A DNA stretch of 45,395 nt from an uncultured Flavobacteriaceae bacterium. GTDB lineage: Bacteria > Bacteroidota > Bacteroidia > Flavobacteriales > Flavobacteriaceae. Under the pieces are notes generated by a model. It was not told the origin of the DNA. It made no database searches and was given only the letters and a program-made list of their open reading frames with translations. Position numbers and translations under genes: made by a program. Shown here piece after piece: positions 39,529 to 45,395 of the stretch (position 1 is the stretch's first letter; every line of letters starts with the position of its first letter). The stretch spans positions 1 to 45,395 of the forward strand of contig CALSPF010000004.1 of assembly GCA_943788165.1 (NCBI GenBank), written 5' to 3'.

Positions 39529-40902
39529 ATGAAAATTTCCAAAGCTCACATTAAACAGCGTGCTTTTTTCAAATCACAGCATACAAAAAATATTCAATTT
39601 CGTAAAGATAGCCTTATTCGTTTCCAAGCGGTATTATTGGAAGAAGAAAAGACGATCCATCAAGCACTTTTTGCAGATTTAGGGAAACCAGAATTCGAAG
39701 CCTATTTGACCGAGTATTTTGTGGTGATGTCTGAATTAAAGACGATGATTAAAAACATGGAGCGCTGGGCGATGCCCAAACGGATCAAATCCTCTTTACT
39801 TAATTTCCCATCAAAAGATTATTTATTACCTGAACCCTATGGTTGTTGCTTGCAAATAAGTCCGTGGAATTATCCATTCCAATTGTCTTTAGCTACCGTA
39901 ATTGGGGCCGTAGCCGCTGGAAATACCGTGGTATTAAAGCCTTCAGAACACGCCCCCAAAACCGCAGAACTAGTGGCGAATATTATTGCTAAATCGTTTG
40001 ATCCGCAACATGTAACTGTTGTCAATGGAGATGCTGCTGCAGCCAATGAATTGCTGCAATTACGATGGGACCATATCTTTTTTACCGGAAGTACCAATAT
40101 TGCTAAAATAATTGCCAAGGCAGCTGCAGTTCACCTCACGCCCACCATCCTAGAATTGGGAGGGAAAAACCCTTGTATCGTCGATGCGTCTGCACCCATC
40201 GAATTAAGTGCAAAACGAATTGTTTGGGGAAAGTTTGTGAACTGTGGACAAACCTGTATTGCGCCAGATTATATTCTAGCAGAGGCCTCCATAAAAGATC
40301 AATTGATTAGCGCGATCGTGAAAGAAATTAAACACGCTTTTGGGGATGACGCTTCAACATCTAAAAGTTATGCACGCATAGCCCATGACAAACATTTTGA
40401 TCGTATGGTTCACTTGGTGAAAGGCGCTCATTTAGCCCACGGCGGTGATCATGACGCGAAAACCAAGTACTTTGGTCCAACCGTTCTTGCGGTAGACGAC
40501 AGTTCTCATCCAACCATGGAAGAAGAACTCTTTGGTCCAATTTTACCAGTATTGGCCTACACAAACGAAAATCAAATCGATGCAATAATTGAGCAGTACG
40601 AGCGTCCACTAGGGTTTTATATCTTCTCAAAACGAAAAAAATTCATTAAACGCATTTTTGCCCAACATTCCTATGGAGGTGGCGTCGCCAACGATAGCCT
40701 AATCCAATTTGCCAATGACAATCTTCCCTTTGGAGGAGTGGGTCATAGCGGCATGGGTGCTTACCATGGAAAATATTCCTTTGATGCATTTACCCACTAC
40801 AAACCTTTTGTCAAAAGAGGCACATGGATAGATCCATCGATTCGCTATGCACCCTACCCCAAGTCCTTTAACTGGCTGAAAAAACTTTTAAAAAACTATT
40901 AA
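39529..40902 (+). CDS. aldehyde dehydrogenase family protein (ALDH3-like)
   Basis: 457-residue NAD(P)-dependent aldehyde dehydrogenase. Catalytic Cys243 in VNCGQTCIAPDY and Glu209 in ILELGGKNP; nucleotide contacts in SPWNYPFQLSL and VLKPSEHAP; C-terminal PFGGVGHSGMGAYHGKYSFDAFTH. The short length (against about 500 for most) and these motifs place it with ALDH class 3, enzymes of medium or long-chain and aromatic aldehydes. It lies one base before a nitroreductase gene with which it would be co-transcribed. The specific substrate is unknown. Confidence 0.9.
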   Translation: MKISKAHIKQRAFFKSQHTKNIQFRKDSLIRFQAVLLEEEKTIHQALFADLGKPEFEAYLTEYFVVMSELKTMIKNMERWAMPKRIKSSLLNFPSKDYLLPEPYGCCLQISPWNYPFQLSLATVIGAVAAGNTVVLKPSEHAPKTAELVANIIAKSFDPQHVTVVNGDAAAANELLQLRWDHIFFTGSTNIAKIIAKAAAVHLTPTILELGGKNPCIVDASAPIELSAKRIVWGKFVNCGQTCIAPDYILAEASIKDQLISAIVKEIKHAFGDDASTSKSYARIAHDKHFDRMVHLVKGAHLAHGGDHDAKTKYFGPTVLAVDDSSHPTMEEELFGPILPVLAYTNENQIDAIIEQYERPLGFYIFSKRKKFIKRIFAQHSYGGGVANDSLIQFANDNLPFGGVGHSGMGAYHGKYSFDAFTHYKPFVKRGTWIDPSIRYAPYPKSFNWLKKLLKNY

Positions 40903-40903
40903 T

Positions 40904-41632
40904 ATGACCGAAAAAACGGTAAGTGAAGCGATAGCCTATCGCCGATCTGTTCGTGTCTATGATCCAACAAAATCAATAGATACAGCAGTAGTAAAACAAT
41001 GTGTGCAACAAGCCACCATAGCACCAACAAGCAGTAATCTACAATTATGGGAATTTTATCATGTTACAGACCCGAGCGCAAAAGCTAAAATTGCTGAAGC
41101 ATGTTTCAATCAAGCAGCAGCAAAAACCGCGCTGCAATTTGTGATTCCTGTAGTTCGGAAAGATTTATGGAAGTCACGGGTCAAAGCCAACCTAGCTTTT
41201 TTGAACGCTCAATTCGAAGCACAAGGAAAACGCGATAGTAAGCGTGAAAAAATGGCGACCAATTATTACACCAAAATCATCCCAACACTCTATACCGATT
41301 ACTTTGGTATACTCGGCTTTTTCAAAGGTATATTTGCCTATATCACTGGACTTTCAAAGCCAATGTATCGGCAGGTTTCTGCTAGTGATCTGAAAGTGGT
41401 TGCACACAAAAGCACTGCTTTGGCGGCACAAAACTTCATGATCAGCATGGCCGCTCATGGCTATGACACCTGCCCAATGGAAGGCTTTGACTCCAAACGT
41501 GTAAAAGATATCCTGGGGCTTCCAAAAGGAGCCATGATCAACATGATTATCAGCTGTGGAATTCGTGGAGAAGGGGGGATCTATGGACCACAGTTTCGTG
41601 TTCCTTTTAACGATGTTTATTTCGAAAAGTAA
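40904..41632 (+). CDS. nitroreductase family protein
   Basis: 242-residue FMN-dependent NAD(P)H oxidoreductase of the nitroreductase fold. VSEAIAYRRSVRVYDP at the start and APTSSNLQLWEFYHV are the FMN-binding motifs; the middle CPMEGFDSKRVKDILGLPKGA is the typical family helix-loop. It is larger than the usual 200-220 because of an insertion with hydrophobic segment (YFGILGFFKGIFAYITGL, about 128-145). Substrate unknown. It pairs with the aldehyde dehydrogenase, and its last 26 bases overlap the 3' end of pxpC on the other strand. Confidence 0.88.
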   Translation: MTEKTVSEAIAYRRSVRVYDPTKSIDTAVVKQCVQQATIAPTSSNLQLWEFYHVTDPSAKAKIAEACFNQAAAKTALQFVIPVVRKDLWKSRVKANLAFLNAQFEAQGKRDSKREKMATNYYTKIIPTLYTDYFGILGFFKGIFAYITGLSKPMYRQVSASDLKVVAHKSTALAAQNFMISMAAHGYDTCPMEGFDSKRVKDILGLPKGAMINMIISCGIRGEGGIYGPQFRVPFNDVYFEK

Positions 41633-42455
41633 GGACCTCACCCTCTCTTTTTTGCACCAAACTATTGAGGGAAGAGGCATCCAATTGCACGACCTGTAAG
41701 TAACCACCGGTTACCTGACAATCTGCGGTAGCTAGAAGTAATTTTCCACCCGGTGTAAGTTGAACCATTCCTGGAACGACCAACTGACTCAACAAAGCCG
41801 GGGCATTAACTTTCACTGAACTGGTAAGTCGATAACCCATTCGGTTTTGTGCCTCTACACGATGGGGTTCATCCATTAGCAGCTGTTGTTGCTTGTTCGT
41901 CAAAAGCGCCCAATCTGGTCCTGGTGAAACCTCCAAGCTTTTCCAGGAAATATAATCATCAACAACACGCAATTTCGCGTTATTTTTTTCTGCGATTAAT
42001 GTTCTGGGGGTATAGGTTAAAACATCTCCTTTAGCAATACTTCTTTGCGAAGTTATAGGTACATAGAAGGATTTACTCTTCAAGACAACTGGAGTAATTA
42101 ATTCCGCTTCTAAACGCAGATAGGAACGCATACCACTTAACACCTTACCCAATTCTAATTTACTGTTTTTTGGCGCACAATAAACATTATTCATCACAAG
42201 CGCCACTCCATTGAGCAAGATCGCAATTGGAGCCCCCGTGACCACAAATCGGACCTCTTCTTCTAGTATGAGGGAAGGCCCAATGAGTGTACATTCAAAA
42301 ACACAAGAATCGTTCGCATGAGACAGTAATGCATTGGCTAAATCAAAAGCTTGATGGTCCATGGGACCAGCCACCGGTACACCCAAATGCCGGAAGCCAT
42401 ATCGTCCCCGATCTTGAACTGTAGTATAAAAACCAGGAGATTCAACTATAATCAC
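41607..42455 (-). CDS. pxpC: 5-oxoprolinase subunit PxpC (biotin-dependent carboxyltransferase family)
   Basis: 282-residue subunit of the prokaryotic ATP-dependent 5-oxoprolinase PxpABC, which converts 5-oxoproline (pyroglutamate) to glutamate. N-terminal IVESPGFYTTVQDRGRYGFRHLGVPVAGPMDH is the hallmark of the KipA/PxpC family, with NPLLG-like text replaced by NALLSH, and the C-terminal half has RMGYRL and GMVQLTPGGKLLLATADCQVTGGYL. Its ATG overlaps the pxpB stop (ATGA), so the two are coupled. Length is somewhat below E. coli YbgK (310). Confidence 0.92.
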   Translation of the reverse strand: MIIVESPGFYTTVQDRGRYGFRHLGVPVAGPMDHQAFDLANALLSHANDSCVFECTLIGPSLILEEEVRFVVTGAPIAILLNGVALVMNNVYCAPKNSKLELGKVLSGMRSYLRLEAELITPVVLKSKSFYVPITSQRSIAKGDVLTYTPRTLIAEKNNAKLRVVDDYISWKSLEVSPGPDWALLTNKQQQLLMDEPHRVEAQNRMGYRLTSSVKVNAPALLSQLVVPGMVQLTPGGKLLLATADCQVTGGYLQVVQLDASSLNSLVQKREGEVLTFRNKHR

Positions 42456-43131
42456 AAGCCAGTGAAATTAGGTTGATAAAGTTCCTTGACTACACTCAGC
42501 GCTATTTCTTTATGTGTTGCCAAATCAATCTCTACAAAGCGAACATTATCGCCAATAGCAACAAACACATAGGGTTCTTTCAAGAAATTAATCCAAGGTA
42601 GGGGGCAGTTTCCAAGGTTTTGCCAACCTCCAGGGCTGTCCTGGGGATAAACCCCAACTTGTTCTCCCCCAACCCCAACAGTGCCTTTGGGTGTGAGAGA
42701 AGAAGGATTGCTTTTTCGGTCCAAATGTAATTCTTTGGGCAAACCAGATAAATAGCCAAAACCAGGAGAAACCCATACATCTTAAGGGTGAACACAGTTG
42801 CTAAAAACCCCTTCTTATATACGTCGATCTCTTGCTGATTCCCACTAAAAACATCAGCTAAATCATTGGAAAAAATGGGGTCAAAACAAATGGGGATTTC
42901 CCAAATCTTCGTGGGCCCATTCTCAGCCTTAAAGCCAAAATTCAACATCGCTACAGTAGCAACAACTTCGTCTTTCTGCTGGTCGTGGGAGAAAATAAGG
43001 TTGATTCTGTTAAAGGTATTGGTGATTTCTGTCTCTGCAGAAAATAGTTTTTTAAGCTCCAGAACAATAGGCCACAATGGCTTCTTGTAAGCTTCGCTAA
43101 AATGAAGAGAATACAGCCTAGTGTTGACCAT
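42452..43131 (-). CDS. pxpB: 5-oxoprolinase subunit PxpB, one frameshift
   Basis: KipI/PxpB family subunit that partners PxpC. Preferred start is the Met at 43131 (MVNTRLYSL), 7 bases after pxpA; the frame is open to another Met at 43155 that would overlap pxpA. The first half ends in IWEIPICFDPIFSNDL and TLKMYGF; after that the frame shifts. Adding one T to the TTT at 42771-42769 gives SPGFGYLSGLPKELHLDRKSNP and GTVGVGGEQVGVYPQDSPGGWQNLGNCP, the family motifs for the cyclophilin-like domain. So one base is missing in a homopolymer, most likely a sequence error. The corrected product is about 226 residues, normal for PxpB. Confidence 0.87.
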
Positions 43132-43138
43132 TAAAATC

Positions 43139-43866
43139 TTATAATCCTTCAACACTTATCCTATTTTGTTTTAAAGATTCGACTAAAAAGGCAGCATTTT
43201 CCACCACGCCTACTCCATCGCCGTGCAGGCAAATGGTCTGTGCTTTCATGGGAATGATTTCTCCCTTAATACTTCTCACAGTTTCTGATTTAATGATCTG
43301 AATAAGCTGTTGCGCCATGTGCTGTTTATCGATCAAAACAGCATTTTTTTTGGTGCGTGCAACCAAGGTGCCATCAGAAGCATAAGCACGATCAGCGAAG
43401 GCCTCCAATCTCACTAAAAAGCCTTGCTCGGCTGCAACAGTTGCCAACTGGCTCCCAGGAGCGCAATACACCTTAATTCCAGGCGCATACTCTGAAAAAA
43501 CAGCCACCACTGCTATTGCCTTTTCACGATCGAAAAACAAATCATTATATAAGGCTCCATGTGGTTTTATATGGTTGACTGCTGTACAAACACTAAAAAA
43601 AATGTCTAACTGCTTACGCAAGGTATCTTGCAAGGAATTTAGGATAAAACCATGGGCTTACGGCCAAAATTTTCCGGATCTGGATAAGCGGGATGGGCAC
43701 CTATACGTACACCCTGAGCTTTAGCCAATGTCGCTGTTGCAGCGATGGATTGTTTTGTTCCATAATGTCCTCCACAGGCAATAGAACAAGAAGAGATATA
43801 GGGCATCAGCAATGCATCATTGCCCGTTCCCTCTCCCATATCACAATTTAAATCTATGCTGTACAT
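43139..43866 (-). CDS. pxpA: 5-oxoprolinase subunit PxpA (LamB/YcsF family), one frameshift
   Basis: PxpA, the LamB/YcsF subunit of 5-oxoprolinase. The N-terminus SIDLNCDMGEGTGNDALL, then SIACGGHYG and GVRIGAHPAYPDPENFGRK, is diagnostic. After PMVLS the frame meets TAA at 43641-43639; a one-base change near there rejoins NSLQDTLRKQLDIFF, AVNHIKPHGALYND, FADRAYASDGTLV and ICLHGDGVGVVENA, the rest of the family sequence. The corrected length of about 242 is normal. It begins one base after the NRAMP-like gene and ends just before pxpB, so the genes form one operon. Confidence 0.9.
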
Positions 43867-43867
43867 G

Positions 43868-45067
43868 TTAAAAAATTAAGTCAAGGCTTTTTACCCCCAA
43901 GAAAAGGAAGAAAAATTCAATACAAAAAAGAAGAATATTTGTTCCTATACCTACTGTATTTCCTCGCATTAACTTAGCATTATTGACCAATAACAAAATA
44001 AAGAAACCAACAACGGGTAGTAAGATTCCGTTGGTAATTTGTGCAAAACGAATAATTTCAATGGGTTTTATTCCCAAAGAAGCAAACAGAATTCCAGCGC
44101 ATAGAACCAAAAGTGCAACTGATTTATAACCAACAGAATCTGACCGCCATCCAAAACATTCGCAAACCACAAAAGCCGCAGCCATAGGGGCAGTAAGCGC
44201 CGAAGTTACACCAGCAGCAAACAATCCAATGGACATTAAAATGGGCGCAAAACTTCCGTACAAAGGAGCCAGTGATTGGCCTAAATCTGCAGCAGTCTCA
44301 AAGAATTGTCCTTGTAGTGCAGCAGCACAAATAATAATGGCAATAGAGATCATTCCACCTAAACCAACCGCAATAAAGGTGTCGACACGCAAGGCGTCTA
44401 AAGACAAATGGGAGTTTTTCACCAATGCAGCATGAAGAAATAAGTTATAGGGAACTACAGTAGTCCCCAGAAGTCCCACAATAATCAAAGTGTCTTTTAC
44501 ATTGAAAGAAGGAACAAAGATCCCTCTAAAAACAGCTGTTATGCTGGGTTGCGTAAGAATAGCGGTTATAAAAAAAGAGATACTCATCACAAGAACAATT
44601 CCGATCAATACATTTTTTAGATGTTTAGGGAGAACCCACAAGAATAAGCGATCCCTACCAAAGCGCCCACCACTATGGGCAAAAAGTCAAATTTCGTCCC
44701 AAAATGATAATCTAGAGGTGGCATTAATGCCTGAAAGCCAATCAGTGCGCCTGATATATTTCCTGCCTCATAGGCCGCGTTGCCTATGAAATATTGCACT
44801 TATTAGCAATAGACCTAAGGAGAATTTTTGCCAGTGGATGTTTCGCTTGTGAAAGTACGCTCTCTGCCAAGCCCTTTCCGGTGGTATAACTGATACGTGC
44901 CGTGGTGTTTTGAATAACTATTGGTGATCAAAATGGAAACTGCCATGGCCCAAAGCAAAGAAAAACCGTGCTGGACCCCGGCCAGATACACATAAGGTGA
45001 TTGTTCCCGGGCCAATAAAGGCTGCGGTGACAATGAATGCGGGACCTCCCTTGAATTGTGAAAACAT
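43868..45067 (-). CDS. NRAMP-family transporter with non-canonical ion-site motifs, several frameshifts
   Basis: Polytopic membrane protein of about 400 residues with NRAMP fold text, e.g. GNAAYEAGNISGALIG, VPYNLFLHAALVKNSH and FAAGVTSALTAPMAAAFV. The ATG at 45067 gives MFSQFKGGPAFIVTAAF then IGPGTIT. In metal-transporting NRAMPs this first-helix motif is DPGN; here it is GPGT, and the helix-6 MPH is VPY, so all four usual metal ligands are replaced. The Bacillus subtilis kip operon likewise carries an NRAMP-family gene (ycsG) beside ycsF/pxpA, so a role with 5-oxoproline metabolism is plausible inference. The frame is broken by indels near 44986, 44921, 44816, 44788 and 44645; correcting them restores expected helices such as GIALFLWVLPKHL. 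Probably sequence errors. Confidence 0.78.
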
Positions 45068-45105
45068 CTGATTTTTAGTGGTCAAGATAATGTTTTTTAT
45101 CGCTA

Positions 45106-45395
45106 CTAGCTTTTGTACACCACTGCATTACAATGCATTCCAGCTCCCACAGAAGCAAATACATAGGTCTGCCCCTCTTCCAAGGCAAAACCCTCCATTT
45201 GTTGTACCTTATGCTCACCAGATCGAATAGTGTAGGGAATAGTTGCTACAGATGTATTTCCCAAGAAACCAATGCTGGAGGGTATTTTATCGACATACTG
45301 TATGCATCATCGGTTATACCATATAAGATCCATCAAATTACTGGCTATTGCACGAAGCATTTTTGCGTTGGCTTGATGAAAGAAAAAATAATCTA
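45106..45395 (-). CDS. 3-oxoacyl-ACP synthase III-like protein, C-terminal part, cut by window edge
   Basis: Partial thiolase-fold condensing enzyme of the FabH/KAS III group. The visible end has DYFFFHQANAKMLRAIASNL, with catalytic His in HQAN, and then PSSIGFLGNTSVATIPYTI with catalytic Asn in GNTS, and a normal terminus FASVGAGMHCNAVVYKS. Between these, one extra base near 45321 and two near 45295 disrupt the frame; removing them reads IGITDDAYSVDKIPSS. The gene continues beyond the right edge. FabH itself, or a KAS III-like enzyme of a secondary pathway, are both possible; the setting beside a 5-oxoprolinase operon does not decide. The stop is 39 bases before the NRAMP-like start on the same strand. 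Confidence 0.72.

Noticed and set aside
1..45395. tRNA, rRNA, CRISPR arrays, insertion sequences or phage genes
   Set aside because: I saw no cloverleaf-type sequences, regular direct repeats, transposase or integrase motifs, or terminal inverted repeats while reading both strands; a tRNA or repeat search program could still find something missed by eye.

Overview
The window is a bacterial chromosome segment, almost certainly from a marine-type Flavobacteriia/Flavobacteriales member (Bacteroidetes). This rests on the AT-rich sequence, TAnnTTTG-like promoter boxes, the gene order menI-menF-menD-menB-(SPOR)-menA-menC-(CPBP)-menE, the split leuA / leuA-like arrangement around leuCD, and a 59-residue membrane protein ending NALKGRV beside an EttA-type ABC-F gene. 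I saw no rRNA, tRNA, CRISPR array, insertion sequence or phage module. It reads as core metabolic genome.

Layout. 1-1.8 kb: fumC (cut by the left edge) and a GNAT acetyltransferase, forward. 1.8-7.1 kb, reverse: a flavin monooxygenase fused in frame to an alpha/beta hydrolase, an MscS channel, an EttA-like ABC-F ATPase whose frame is broken several times, and a tiny membrane protein. 7.2-8.8 kb, forward: an acyl-CoA carboxylase carboxyltransferase. 8.8-17.4 kb, reverse: a menaquinone operon (menI, F, D, B, A, C, E) with SPOR-like and CPBP protease passengers. 17.5-19.4 kb: dnaK, reverse, separated from the men genes by a hairpin terminator and from the divergent panB-rluA pair by a region with a perfect 17-bp palindrome. 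21.0-22.6 kb: a conserved helical protein of unknown function, reverse.

Branched-chain amino acids dominate the right half. leuA-leuC-leuD-leuA2-leuB (22.7-28.5 kb, forward) ends in a hairpin terminator. ilvD-ilvB-ilvN-ilvC-ilvA (39.3-32.6 kb, reverse) is preceded by a possible leader peptide rich in Leu and Ile codons. Together these cover threonine to 2-oxobutyrate, acetohydroxy acids to 2-oxo acids, and 2-oxoisovalerate to 2-oxoisocaproate; only the transaminase is absent. Between the operons lie a decayed outer-membrane beta-barrel remnant, a GapN-type NADP-GAPDH and a divergent SLC13-type carboxylate transporter.

39.5-45.4 kb: an aldehyde dehydrogenase and a nitroreductase (forward), convergent with a 5-oxoprolinase operon (pxpA, pxpB, pxpC) that also holds an NRAMP-family transporter lacking the family's metal-binding motifs and the end of a KAS III-like gene. 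The last 2.6 kb and the 6.3-6.6 kb region carry many 1-2 base indels in otherwise well conserved genes. I read most of these as sequence errors rather than biology, but the raw sequence alone cannot settle it.
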